A stretch of DNA of 61,384 nt from Alkaliphilus hydrothermalis (lineage in GTDB: Bacteria > Bacillota > Clostridia > Peptostreptococcales > Natronincolaceae), in contig NZ_JAFBEE010000017.1 in assembly GCF_016908555.1 (NCBI RefSeq), positions 1 through 61,384 on the forward strand, read 5' to 3'. The notes under the pieces are model-generated. The model did no database searches. It worked only from the letters and a program-made list of their open reading frames with translations, and had not been told where the DNA came from. Made by a program: the position numbers and the translations under genes. This document shows positions 52,471 through 61,302 of this stretch, in pieces (position 1 is the stretch's first letter; every line of letters begins with the position of its first letter).

Positions 52471-53337
52471 TCATTTAGATCTCAGGGGTGGGGTTGTGGA
52501 CCAGATTTTTTGGCCGTCACTATAGAAAACTACACTTCCTTGTAAATCAGTACGATAGAGTTTGACCTGATAACTATATATACGTTGGAGGATGGACTTA
52601 TGGGGGTGGCCATAGGCATTATCCTTTCCAACGGTGATTATTGCAACATCGGGGGCAAGGGCATCGAGGAATTTTGGGGATGTAGAGGTAGTACTTCCAT
52701 GATGACCAATTTTAATGAAGTGGCTTTTTAATTGATGGGAAGGATAAGCATCCAACAAATCTTCCTCCACCTGTTCTTCGGCATCCCCCATGAAAATAAA
52801 GGATTTTTCCTTGTATTTAAGCTGTAGGACAATGCTCCAATTGTTTAGATCATCTCCATAGTTTTCTAAGGGACCTAGGAGGTTAATGGATAGATCTTTG
52901 CTTATGTCAATAACATCACCAGCTTTACCCCCAGTAATCTTTAGTTTTTTTTCTGCAACGTTCCTAAGCAAATCCTCAAACACAATAGAGGTGTGGGGTG
53001 TTGACGGCATGTAAAATTCACCAATCTCCAAATGACTAATCACTGTCCCTAGACCACCAATATGATCTGAATGGGGATGAGTACCCACTAGCCAATCTAT
53101 TCGTTTAATATTCTGACGCTTTAAATAATCTACTACATATTCCCCGTAATCCTCGTCTCCACCATCTATTAGAATACTCTTGTTATTAGGAGTTATGATC
53201 AGAATACTATCCCCTTGACCTACATCCAATACGTGAATAGCCAAAGGCTGAGGCGACATAATCAATGGAAAGCCCACTACTAGGACAATTAATGAGATTA
53301 AAAATATAAATAACAACTTACCTTTAGAAATTTTCAT
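52471..53337 (-). CDS. extracytoplasmic ComEC C-terminal-like MBL hydrolase
   Basis: A 288-residue protein with an N-terminal signal anchor (about 7-27) and an MBL domain of the ComEC/Rec2 C-terminal type: LDVGQGDSILIITPNNKSILIDGG, the metal site VGTHPHSDHIGG (HxHxDH), FMGDAEEQVEEDLL, and IGHHGSTTSTS. In typical ComEC this domain is fused to the channel and is thought to degrade the non-transported DNA strand. Here the channel gene (58736) lacks it. The signal sequence would place this domain outside, where ComEC keeps it. ATG 53337 lacks a strong ribosome binding site. Confidence 0.9.
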   Translation of the reverse strand: MKISKGKLLFIFLISLIVLVVGFPLIMSPQPLAIHVLDVGQGDSILIITPNNKSILIDGGDEDYGEYVVDYLKRQNIKRIDWLVGTHPHSDHIGGLGTVISHLEIGEFYMPSTPHTSIVFEDLLRNVAEKKLKITGGKAGDVIDISKDLSINLLGPLENYGDDLNNWSIVLQLKYKEKSFIFMGDAEEQVEEDLLDAYPSHQLKSHFIKIGHHGSTTSTSPKFLDALAPDVAIITVGKDNAYGHPHKSILQRIYSYQVKLYRTDLQGSVVFYSDGQKIWSTTPPLRSK

Positions 53338-53545
53338 ATAACAGCTCCTTTACACAAAATACTATGTATATCATATAAGAGATCATTTTAAAAGAAAAGA
53401 CCTTCTAGTATAATTTCAAGTAAAAATGAAAAATCTTCTATACTGGCAAAAATAAGGGAGGAACCTAGTATATAAATAGGAAAAATTGGAAATTATTATG
53501 AATACATAAGTAGGGAGTTTAAAATATAAAAAATGGAGGTCAAAT

Positions 53546-54904
53546 ATGAATACTAAGAAAATATGGTATATCCTTTTTCTTGTAGGAATGTTGATACTAA
53601 GTGGATGTACAAAAAATATTGAAAACACGGACTTAGCTATAGAAACACCTGAAGCAACTGAATCGAAAGAATCAGTAAAAGAGGCAGCAAAGGTGAGTAT
53701 GGTAAAGGTACAGGAACAGGAAGAAAATCAATCTGGTATCCAATTGAAGCAGGAGGATCACCTCTATGTTTTAAAGGGGATCTCAAACTATTTTAATTCC
53801 TTAGTAGTTCCTGTAAAGGAGCAATTAAAGCTTATAGAAAATGAGGGGCAAAAACATCTGTCACTTAATCTTCAAGGGTTGAAATGGGAAGAAAAAGAAG
53901 GTAACTTTACATTGGAGTCTCCTATAGTTGAAAATATTCGAGTAGGAATGATGAAGGACGTTCCTAAAGAGGAGCTTGAACTGACAAGCCTTAGCCCCAA
54001 TAGGAATAAGATTGCTGTAGTAAACCCAGAGGAGAATAATATTAAAATACTGAATTTCAGTAATAACGACGTCACCATTATTGAATCTATTGATATTAAG
54101 CAAATTAAAAAGCCCTATGATCAAAACATTATCTTTTCTTCAAAGGGAGGATATGTTTCTATTCAGATGATTGATGAAAAAAATGGTGAAGGGTTTATAA
54201 GCTTTGGTGCCGACAGTGGCAAAAAGGTACATGATTTAATCTATGGTGTAGAGGCTGGGTGGAGCTATGGAGAGGGTAGTATCGCATTTGTATATCGTGA
54301 TGGAGATAAGATTGGAATCTATAAAAGAAGAAGTGATGAAATAGACTACTATGATGAAATAGTAAAACCAGAGAGTGTTTTTGGCCCCCTGCGATGGGCA
54401 AAGGATGATTCGGCAATCTACTATACAACTGGTACAGAAAAAGCGTCTAATATTCATATAGTTAAGATGAAGGAAAAAACCATTACAAGAATTCAGGAGG
54501 GGGATTTTCTAACTGAAACGGATTTTACCAAAGTATCCGATACCTATTTCTCAAATAACCAATTAGTATATGCTCTTTCAAGGGATGAAGGTAATTCAAA
54601 TGTCATAAAAACAGTTGAATTAAAAGGTGGAGGTTCTGGGATTTATGACGGAACGAGTTCCTTTGACATCCATGAAGGTGGCAGAGTCAAAAAAGTTAAT
54701 TTCTATGCCTTAAAGGAAGGAATCCTTTATATAAAGGATCACTCCGTGTATTTAATGGAGGGGTCTTCTGCAAAATGTATTTTGAAAAATAAAGGTAGTA
54801 TCCAAAAGGTGCAGTATATCAATGAACATAATTTATTAGTTTTCTATATAGAAGTAAAGGATGATAAACAATTGATTTTTCTTTCTCTTAACGATTTAGT
54901 GTAG
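53546..54904 (+). CDS. lipoprotein with TolB/beta-propeller-like domain
   Basis: A 452-residue exported lipoprotein with lipobox LSGC (C21). After a Glu-rich linker (about 25-60) and a domain of about 75 residues, the C-terminal part shows repeated short strand sets (NKIAVVNPEENNIKIL, GYVSIQMIDEKNG, SAIYYTTGTEKASNIHIVKM, LVYALSRDEGNSNVIKTVEL) typical of WD40-like/TolB propellers. Function unknown. ATG 53546 has TGGAGG upstream. The TPR gene starts 62 nt downstream on the same strand. Confidence 0.75.
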   Translation: MNTKKIWYILFLVGMLILSGCTKNIENTDLAIETPEATESKESVKEAAKVSMVKVQEQEENQSGIQLKQEDHLYVLKGISNYFNSLVVPVKEQLKLIENEGQKHLSLNLQGLKWEEKEGNFTLESPIVENIRVGMMKDVPKEELELTSLSPNRNKIAVVNPEENNIKILNFSNNDVTIIESIDIKQIKKPYDQNIIFSSKGGYVSIQMIDEKNGEGFISFGADSGKKVHDLIYGVEAGWSYGEGSIAFVYRDGDKIGIYKRRSDEIDYYDEIVKPESVFGPLRWAKDDSAIYYTTGTEKASNIHIVKMKEKTITRIQEGDFLTETDFTKVSDTYFSNNQLVYALSRDEGNSNVIKTVELKGGGSGIYDGTSSFDIHEGGRVKKVNFYALKEGILYIKDHSVYLMEGSSAKCILKNKGSIQKVQYINEHNLLVFYIEVKDDKQLIFLSLNDLV

Positions 54905-54966
54905 ATAAAGCCCTATTCTTATAGTAGAATAAGAGAGGGTAGGCTATGCTAGAAAGGAGGAGGAAA

Positions 54967-56250
54967 ATGAAGCTAAATATTTTTTTCTCCAATAATGAAG
55001 AAAGACTAAGATTTATAAAAGCACAACTGAAGGGTGATAAGATCGTTGTAGAAGAAAATAAGATGGTATCACCAGTGTTACAAGGAATCTCTTCTGTTAA
55101 ATTTAAGACCACCATAAAAGGAGTTCCTGGATATTGGTTGGAACTTCAATTTGATAAATCCTCCAAGGGGAAGGAAGTTTATAATAAACTGCTGGGTAAA
55201 ATGGATAAAAATACTATCGAAGAAAATGTATTCTATCCTAGAGAAGCCTTAGGTTACAGGGAGCTTGAGTCTAAGTGGAATAAAAAATATAACCTATTGG
55301 CAGAGGAGTATAATGAAGATTCATGGGGGCTATTTTATAAGGAATTAAGAACCCATCTACGGGATAAACGGGGAGAAGTGACCTTCTACGGTTTGATGAT
55401 CTACCTAAAATATAATCCGTTTTATTTGAAGAGATACAAGCGATTTTATATCTTTGAGGAATTGGCATATCACTTTGAGGAGGAGGGAAACTTGGGTAAG
55501 GCAATAAAATGCCTCAAGCTTCACCAAAAGCTACAGCCAGATTCTGTTGAGCCTTATTTAAATATGACCAGCTTCTATATAATCAATGAGATGGAGGATG
55601 AAGCCATTACCCTTTGTAAAGAGGCATTGAAAAAGTATCCTGACAACAAATATTTAATAAGCAACTTGGTATTAGCTTTAAGTAATATTGGTAATCATGA
55701 TTATGCTGTTGAATTCATCAAAAAAACCATTAAAAAGCAATCAGGAAATCCTTACTACTGGAAAATGATGGGTGATTTACTTTATGAAATGGAAAAGAAT
55801 ACAGAAGCCATCGACTGTTATCAAAAAGCACTAAGTCAAACAAAGGAAAAGAAAAATGATGAGTTTACTACCGATTTATATCATGGAATCGCTTCTGCCT
55901 ATTACGAAGTAGAGGAATTTGAAGATGCTGTTCGATACTATGAAAAAGTACTAAGCCATTATCCAGCCGATGGATTTGTATTATTAAGTTTATCTCAAAT
56001 ATATCTCTACAATTTGAAGGATTTAAAATTGGCATTGGAATATGGAGAAATGCTATTGGAAAAAGTGCCGGAAAACGGTTATGGACAATACCAAGTAGGG
56101 TTGATTTATCTACAGATGGAGCAGTATGAAAAGGCGAAATGGCATCTGTACAAGGCCCGTAGGATGTTACCAAATTACGAACCTGTCACTGAGGCTATAC
56201 AGTATTTAAAGCAGTTAAAGAGACCTTTACAAATCAATAACTTAGTCTAA
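54967..56250 (+). CDS. TPR-repeat protein
   Basis: A 427-residue cytosolic protein. The first 140 residues are unassigned (LNIFFSNNEERLRFIKAQLKG...). From about 180 on there are six or so tetratricopeptide repeats (GNLGKAIKCLKLHQKLQPDS, EDEAITLCKEALKKYPDN, HDYAVEFIKKTIKKQSGNP, TEAIDCYQKALSQ, FEDAVRYYEKVLSHYPAD, YEKAKWHLYKARRMLPN). Such proteins scaffold complexes. ATG 54967 with AAAGGAGGAGG upstream is preferred to an in-frame start at 54946 within it. A terminator follows. Confidence 0.85.
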   Translation: MKLNIFFSNNEERLRFIKAQLKGDKIVVEENKMVSPVLQGISSVKFKTTIKGVPGYWLELQFDKSSKGKEVYNKLLGKMDKNTIEENVFYPREALGYRELESKWNKKYNLLAEEYNEDSWGLFYKELRTHLRDKRGEVTFYGLMIYLKYNPFYLKRYKRFYIFEELAYHFEEEGNLGKAIKCLKLHQKLQPDSVEPYLNMTSFYIINEMEDEAITLCKEALKKYPDNKYLISNLVLALSNIGNHDYAVEFIKKTIKKQSGNPYYWKMMGDLLYEMEKNTEAIDCYQKALSQTKEKKNDEFTTDLYHGIASAYYEVEEFEDAVRYYEKVLSHYPADGFVLLSLSQIYLYNLKDLKLALEYGEMLLEKVPENGYGQYQVGLIYLQMEQYEKAKWHLYKARRMLPNYEPVTEAIQYLKQLKRPLQINNLV

Positions 56251-56254
56251 AATA

Positions 56255-56308
56255 GAGCAATTTTTAGTTGAAGGTCTTGCTTCCAGTAACTAAAAATTGC
56301 TCTTCTTA
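56255..56308 (+). terminator. intrinsic terminator
   Basis: GAGCAATTTTTAGTT and AACTAAAAATTGCTC form a perfect 15-bp stem with an 18-nt loop, then TTCTT. It ends the lipoprotein/TPR transcript. Confidence 0.8.
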
Positions 56309-56370
56309 TGTATGAATAAGTAAGCGGGGTAGCTGAGAACATTATATATGGAGAGAAAGGAGATGGAGAA

Positions 56371-57108
56371 TTGAAACTAACTGTACTGGGATGTTATGGA
56401 CCATATCCAAAGGCAAGAGGTGCCTGTTCCGGATATTTATTGGAGAACCAAGATACTAAAATATTGATTGATTGTGGCAATGGGGTGCTGTCCAGATTAA
56501 TGGAATACTGTGGGAATCTTAGCAATATTGATGCCATATTAATCAGTCACCTTCATCCAGACCATATGAGCGACTTGATGGTATTAAGATACGCCATAGC
56601 CATCGGACAAATGAAGGGGAAGGTATCAAAGTCTATAGATTTATATACACCCGCATCTCCAAAGGAGGATTATGATAGAATCCAATACCAACAAGCCTTT
56701 ACAATGCATACAATACAAGATGGAAATGAAATCAATGTTAAAGGAATTAAGATTTCCTTTAAGAGAACAGATCATCCAATAGAATGCTATGCTATGGCTT
56801 TTGAAAAGGAAAATAAAAAATTTGTTTACTCAGGAGATACAAAATATCATGAGTCTTTGGTTGAGTTTGCCGAACAAAGCGATGTATTTTTATGTGAAGG
56901 GGGTATTTTAGAAAAAGATTGGAATGAAAATGTTCCCCATGTATCTGTCAAACAAGCTGCTGAGTTAGCTTTAAAGGCTGGTGTTAAGAGATTATTGTTA
57001 ACTCATTTTTATCCAGAAGTCAGTACATATCAATTATTCCAAGAGGCAAGGGAAGTATTCCCATACATTTTGGAATTAGCAGAAGAGCGAAAAACTTATT
57101 TTATCTAA
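56371..57108 (+). CDS. MBL-fold hydrolase (RNase Z/ElaC-like)
   Basis: A 245-residue MBL-fold metal hydrolase with LTVLGCYGPYPKARGACSGYLLE, ILISHLHPDHMSDL (HxHxDH), FVYSGDTKY (D) and LLLTHFYPE (H) in the order of the RNase Z-like Lactamase_B_2 group. It lacks the long exosite arm of true tRNase Z, so a phosphodiesterase or related activity is likelier than tRNA processing. It starts at TTG 56371 behind AAAGGAG; no ATG gives a complete N-terminus. Confidence 0.85.
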   Translation: MKLTVLGCYGPYPKARGACSGYLLENQDTKILIDCGNGVLSRLMEYCGNLSNIDAILISHLHPDHMSDLMVLRYAIAIGQMKGKVSKSIDLYTPASPKEDYDRIQYQQAFTMHTIQDGNEINVKGIKISFKRTDHPIECYAMAFEKENKKFVYSGDTKYHESLVEFAEQSDVFLCEGGILEKDWNENVPHVSVKQAAELALKAGVKRLLLTHFYPEVSTYQLFQEAREVFPYILELAEERKTYFI

Positions 57109-57189
57109 AATCTTTATAGCATTATATTGCCGCTGTTAGGTAAAAATAGATTTGTAGAAGGGACAATATAATGAAAGAGGGTGGCAGGT

Positions 57190-57498
57190 ATGTTGAATAG
57201 TATACAGGATAGAAGAGTGAAGAATGAAGATGGTTATGATTTATATTTAGAAGTTCCTGACAAGGAATACTTACAGGTGTATGAGGATGTCAATGAGGAT
57301 GGAGGAAGGAATATCCTCAATCTATATTTAGAATACCACAGTGATGAGGGGAGACCCCAAGGTCTAGAAATAAATCATGATAAAAAAAATCATTCCGTCA
57401 ATATCCATACCCGATTGACCTATGAAGGAAATGATCACACCGATGCATATATTAGACCCAATCCAATTAGACACTATAGTAACCAAAGACAACCTTAA
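57190..57498 (+). CDS. hypothetical small protein, 102 aa
   Basis: A hydrophilic acidic protein (MLNSIQDRRVKNEDGYDLYLEVPDKEYLQVYEDVNEDGG...) with predicted beta strands. ATG 57190 is chosen behind GGTGGCAGG; an earlier GTG at 57181 overlaps that site. I recognise no family. It is followed immediately by a strong terminator, so it is the last gene of its transcript, possibly with the MBL gene 80 nt upstream. Confidence 0.6.
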   Translation: MLNSIQDRRVKNEDGYDLYLEVPDKEYLQVYEDVNEDGGRNILNLYLEYHSDEGRPQGLEINHDKKNHSVNIHTRLTYEGNDHTDAYIRPNPIRHYSNQRQP

Positions 57499-57545
57499 AA
57501 ATAAGGGCAGGAAGTCATAGACACGTGACTTTCTGCCCTTTATTT
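57499..57545. terminator. strong bidirectional intrinsic terminator
   Basis: AATAAGGGCAGGAAGTCA pairs with TGACTTTCTGCCCTTTATT (about 17 bp, one mismatch or G-T pair) around a 9-nt loop. A- and T-rich flanks lie on both sides. Confidence 0.85.
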
Positions 57546-57609
57546 AGTATAATAGCATAATAAAGAATCATTAGTAAAGAAGGCAAGGAGCCTCAAAGGA
57601 GGAGAATAG

Positions 57610-58743
57610 ATGAACAGACCACTAAAGAAAAAGTTTCTATTGAGTTTAATACTTTTTTTAATAGCACTTAGTTTTACAAGCATGGGGTTTGCCCTTGGTG
57701 AGGAGGAACCCCTTAATTCATATACAGCTCGGGGAAAGGTACTGGAAGTTACAGAAGGAAGCCCACAACAGGATGTGGCGTTTTTGGAGACCTATATGGT
57801 AACGCTAGAAATTTTGACAGGGGAACTGAAGGGGGAAATATTTGAAATAGAGCACACCCTCAGTGGTAGCTTTGTCTATGACATCGAAGTAGAACCTGGG
57901 GACAAGGTGCTCTTAATGGTGGAGGAGTTCCCCGATGGTCTAGAAATCTATATTACTGATTTTATAAGGGATACTTATGTCTATGGTGTAATCTTTGCTT
58001 TCTTTGCCCTATTAATAATCATCGGTAAAAAATCTGGTTTTAAGACACTGATTACCCTTGCTTTGACAGGCTTCTTTATTATGAAGGTCCTACTACCGGG
58101 GATTTTAAAGGGTTATGATCCTGTATTGTTGACAATTGTTGTATCTTCCTTAATTACACTAATTACTATTTTTATTATTGGAGGTATTAATATAAAAGGC
58201 TTCTCTGCAATCGCAGGGGTGTTAGGCGGAATTTTAGCTGCTGGATTAATCACCTTCATCATAGGAACGAGGGTCAAGCTGACGGGTTTATCTGCCGAGG
58301 AAGCAACAATGCTGATGTATATACCTCAAAATATTGAATTTGATTTTAGACAACTGTTGTTCTCAGGTATCATGTTGGGGGCTTTGGGGGCTGTAATGGA
58401 CGTCGCCATGTCGGTATCTTCTGCTATGGCGGAAATAAAAAGAGTTAATCCAACCATAAGAGGTAGAGAACTAATTAAATCTGGGATGAATGTAGGGAGG
58501 GATATCATGGGTTCTATGGCTAATACACTTATCTTAGCATACGCCGGTAGCACTATTCCCTTACTATTACTCTTTATGGCATATGAGACCAGTATCGTAA
58601 AAATCATCAATTTAGATATTATTGCCACGGAAATTATCAGGGCGATAGCAGGATCTATTGGTCTGATTTTAACCATTCCCATAACCGCCTTCACCAGTGG
58701 TTTTTTACTGGAGCGATTTAAGGGGAAACAAGTGAATGAATAG
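57610..58743 (+). CDS. YibE/F family membrane protein
   Basis: A 377-residue YibE/F-like protein. It has a signal-like N-terminus (LLSLILFLIALSFTSMGFALG), an extracytoplasmic beta domain (about 30-120, ARGKVLEVTEGSP...VYDIEVEPGDKVLLMVEEFP), then about eight membrane segments with GGINIKGFSAIAGVLGGILAAGLITFI, GALGAVMDVAMSVSSAMAEI and DIMGSMANTLILAYAGSTIPLLLLF. Its function is not established. ATG 57610 follows AAAGGAGGAG. The end overlaps the ComEC start by 8 nt, giving translational coupling in a yibE-comEC-holA operon. Confidence 0.9.
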   Translation: MNRPLKKKFLLSLILFLIALSFTSMGFALGEEEPLNSYTARGKVLEVTEGSPQQDVAFLETYMVTLEILTGELKGEIFEIEHTLSGSFVYDIEVEPGDKVLLMVEEFPDGLEIYITDFIRDTYVYGVIFAFFALLIIIGKKSGFKTLITLALTGFFIMKVLLPGILKGYDPVLLTIVVSSLITLITIFIIGGINIKGFSAIAGVLGGILAAGLITFIIGTRVKLTGLSAEEATMLMYIPQNIEFDFRQLLFSGIMLGALGAVMDVAMSVSSAMAEIKRVNPTIRGRELIKSGMNVGRDIMGSMANTLILAYAGSTIPLLLLFMAYETSIVKIINLDIIATEIIRAIAGSIGLILTIPITAFTSGFLLERFKGKQVNE

Positions 58744-60247
58744 ACCCTTTACTATAATACTATTATTCTTTGGTATCGGCATTATATTAAGTCATATGGG
58801 GCTGATGGAGATTCCTGTTGGGGCAATCTTCATCAGCTTTGCCCTGCTATTATTGGCTATGGAGGTATTTAGGAGAGTCAACATGGTATGGGTGGGGATT
58901 GCATTGGTTTTATTGGGGACGCTCGCCCACCAGAGCCAATTTTCAGAGAAATCTATATTAGGGCCCTATGGGGAGAATCTCCCCCCATTGGTGGTTAAAA
59001 TTCTTCAACAACCCACCCCTAGAAAAAATGGTGTACAAGTAGAGGTAGAATTGATGAATATGGAGGGGGATTTTCCCCGTGATGTGAAGGAAAAAGCCCA
59101 GTTGAAGATATATGGTAATGGCGTAAATGGGCTGAAACCAGGGGAAATTGTGAGGATATTTGAACCTAAATTAGTAAAAGAATTTAATGATAGGGATTTG
59201 GAGGGCTATGAGCAATATTTGAGGAGTAGAGGAGTTCGGTATGAGATTTCTAGCCAGATGGAGGGAATAGAAGCAGTATCCCGTGAAAATATTGTCACCC
59301 TTTTAGGGCTTAGTCATGGAATAAAAATCTATGCAGAATCATTTTTAGACAAAACCCTTCAAGCGCCTCAACAGGAGATTATGAAGAGTGTCTTGTTTGG
59401 CAATCAAGGATATCTTTCTAAAGATGTAAAAGAAGCATTTTCCAAGAGTGGTACAGCCCATATAGTAGCCGTATCGGGGCTTCATATCGGCATTATTGTG
59501 ATGATGCTGGAAAGGATTTTAAAACTGCTAGGAATAGGAAAAAACAAGAGATTGCTAGGAATTAGTGGATGTATATTTGTCTATGGTTATATTATAGGTT
59601 TTCCAGTATCCATTATAAGGGCTGGAGCTATGTATCTACTTTATGTACTGGCATATTTTCTTCATCGTCGATATGACCCCATCAATTGTCTGATGCTGAT
59701 CGCTTTTATTTCTCTACTATACAATCCCCTATATTTGTTTTCAGTGTCTTTTCAGTTATCCTTCACTGCTACTTTGAGTATATTAGTGTTGTATCCGATT
59801 TTAAGGAAAATACCCCTGAAGATTCCACAGGGTATTGTAGATCTTTTGGCTGTAACTTTGGCGGCTCAATTAGGGACAGCCCCCATTATAGCTTATCATT
59901 TTAAGGAGATATCGGTTATTTCCCTGCTGGTTAATCTATTGATTGTACCAACCTTGGGAATCTTGTTATCAATGGGTATGATAAGTGTGATAATTAGTCT
60001 TATATCCCCTGTATTGGGGACTTTAATAAATTACTTTACAAATGGATTACTGACCTATATCTACTGGATGGTGGTATTTAGCAGTGACTTACCCTATAGC
60101 AGTATATCAGTGAAGACCATCAGTGGATTGGGTATGGTATTTTACTATATAATATTAGGCGCCCTATGCTATATGGCAATGAAGGGAAAATATCTATTCC
60201 ATAAAGAAAGTTGGAGGAAAGATGAGTTATCAAAAGATTTTAAATAA
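58736..60247 (+). CDS. comEC: ComEC/Rec2 DNA-uptake channel, lacking MBL domain
   Basis: A 503-residue competence membrane protein. It has N-terminal membrane helices, a DUF4131/OB-like extracellular part (about 75-180), and the Competence-domain helices with GTAHIVAVSGLHIGI, FPVSIIRAGAMYLLYVLA, FQLSFTATLSILVLYP and AAQLGTAPIIAYHF. In the full-length protein (about 750-800 residues) a C-terminal MBL hydrolase follows. Here the gene ends after the last helices at about residue 490. It overlaps holA by 26 nt. A separate ComEC-C-like MBL protein is encoded at 52471-53337. The protein should form the channel for single-stranded DNA. Confidence 0.88.
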   Translation: MNRPFTIILLFFGIGIILSHMGLMEIPVGAIFISFALLLLAMEVFRRVNMVWVGIALVLLGTLAHQSQFSEKSILGPYGENLPPLVVKILQQPTPRKNGVQVEVELMNMEGDFPRDVKEKAQLKIYGNGVNGLKPGEIVRIFEPKLVKEFNDRDLEGYEQYLRSRGVRYEISSQMEGIEAVSRENIVTLLGLSHGIKIYAESFLDKTLQAPQQEIMKSVLFGNQGYLSKDVKEAFSKSGTAHIVAVSGLHIGIIVMMLERILKLLGIGKNKRLLGISGCIFVYGYIIGFPVSIIRAGAMYLLYVLAYFLHRRYDPINCLMLIAFISLLYNPLYLFSVSFQLSFTATLSILVLYPILRKIPLKIPQGIVDLLAVTLAAQLGTAPIIAYHFKEISVISLLVNLLIVPTLGILLSMGMISVIISLISPVLGTLINYFTNGLLTYIYWMVVFSSDLPYSSISVKTISGLGMVFYYIILGALCYMAMKGKYLFHKESWRKDELSKDFK

Positions 60248-61259
60248 TATTAAAAAAAATGAAATTGCGAATACATATCTGTTTTATGGTGAGGAACTGT
60301 ATTTAATGGAGGAGGCTGTAAAAAGCCTTAAGGAGTACTTGGTTTCACCAGAATTTGAAACCTTAAATTTTACCGCTTTTGATGGTAGGGATACTTTGGT
60401 GGAAAAGCTGGTGGATGCCTGTGAAACCCTTCCCTTTATGGCAGAGAAAAGACTTGTATTGGTGAAGAACTTTGAGGGGTTCCAAGGTAAGAAAAAGGCT
60501 CTTTCTGATGCGGAGGAGCAAACTTTAATAGAGTATTTATCTAAAATACCCGATACCACCTGTTTAGTTTTCTATGGTCAAGCATCTATTGACTCTAGGA
60601 AGAAACTGGTTAAGACCATTGGTAAAGCAGGAGAGGTTATCAACTTTGAAAAGCTAAAGGAAAATGAGTTAAGCCAATGGATTTCAAAGGAATTGGCTAA
60701 ACACAATAAAAAAATCCAACCCAAAGAGCTGTCTTTCCTTATTGAGCATTTAGACTACTTTGGCAGAAACTCCACCCAGACCCTCATGGATTTATCAAAT
60801 GAAATTATGAAGATTGTCTATTATATGGGGGAACAGGAAAAGGTTGAAATCACTTATATTGAAAAGGTTTCGATATTTAAGTTTCAAAACGATATCTTCA
60901 AGATGATGGATGCCATTGGTCAGAGAAATGTCTCAGAGGCATTGAAGCGAATGAATCATCTCTTGGAGGAGGGGGAAGTTATCTTTCGACTCATGGTTAC
61001 CCTTAGTAATCAAGTGAAGAATATTCTTTCCACCAAGCTATTATTGGAGGAGGGATACAATTCAAAGATCATTGCATCTAAAATTGGGATACATCCCTTT
61101 GTGGCACAAAAGTGTGCCGATCAAAGTAGACATTATACCACTAGTCAGTTGAAGGAGCTTTTAAATCATTTCCTTGAAATGGATTATATGATTAAGTCAG
61201 GAAAGATTAATGATCGTTTGGCTTTGGAATTGTTGATTGTGGAGATGTGTAGGAAATAA
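60222..61259 (+). CDS. holA: DNA polymerase III subunit delta
   Basis: A 345-residue HolA, the clamp-loader subunit that opens the beta sliding clamp. The N-terminal block MSYQKILNNIKKNEIANTYLFYGEELYLMEEAVKSLKEYL, the middle CETLPFMAEKRLVLVKNFEGF, and the helical C-terminal collar domain (ILSTKLLLEEGYNSKIIASKIGIHPFVAQKCADQSRHYTTSQL...) agree with the family. ATG 60222 has GGAGGAAA upstream inside the end of comEC. rpsT often follows holA in related bacteria, but here repeats and an apparent intron follow. Confidence 0.95.
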   Translation: MSYQKILNNIKKNEIANTYLFYGEELYLMEEAVKSLKEYLVSPEFETLNFTAFDGRDTLVEKLVDACETLPFMAEKRLVLVKNFEGFQGKKKALSDAEEQTLIEYLSKIPDTTCLVFYGQASIDSRKKLVKTIGKAGEVINFEKLKENELSQWISKELAKHNKKIQPKELSFLIEHLDYFGRNSTQTLMDLSNEIMKIVYYMGEQEKVEITYIEKVSIFKFQNDIFKMMDAIGQRNVSEALKRMNHLLEEGEVIFRLMVTLSNQVKNILSTKLLLEEGYNSKIIASKIGIHPFVAQKCADQSRHYTTSQLKELLNHFLEMDYMIKSGKINDRLALELLIVEMCRK

Positions 61260-61261
61260 GT

Positions 61262-61302
61262 CAAAGGGGACGGTTCTTTTTGACTCTGAAAGGGGACGGT
61301 TC
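61262..61302 (+). repeat. two copies of a GGGGACGGTTC repeat
   Basis: AAAGGGGACGGTTC occurs at 61263-61276 and again at 61289-61302, with TTTTTGACTCTG between them. The first copy continues TTTTTGAC. The second is cut exactly after GGTTC by the GTGCGCC sequence of the next entry. Such GGGGACGGTTC(TTTTTGAC) units recur in many Firmicutes genomes as dispersed repeats; I cannot name the carrier element. Confidence 0.7.
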
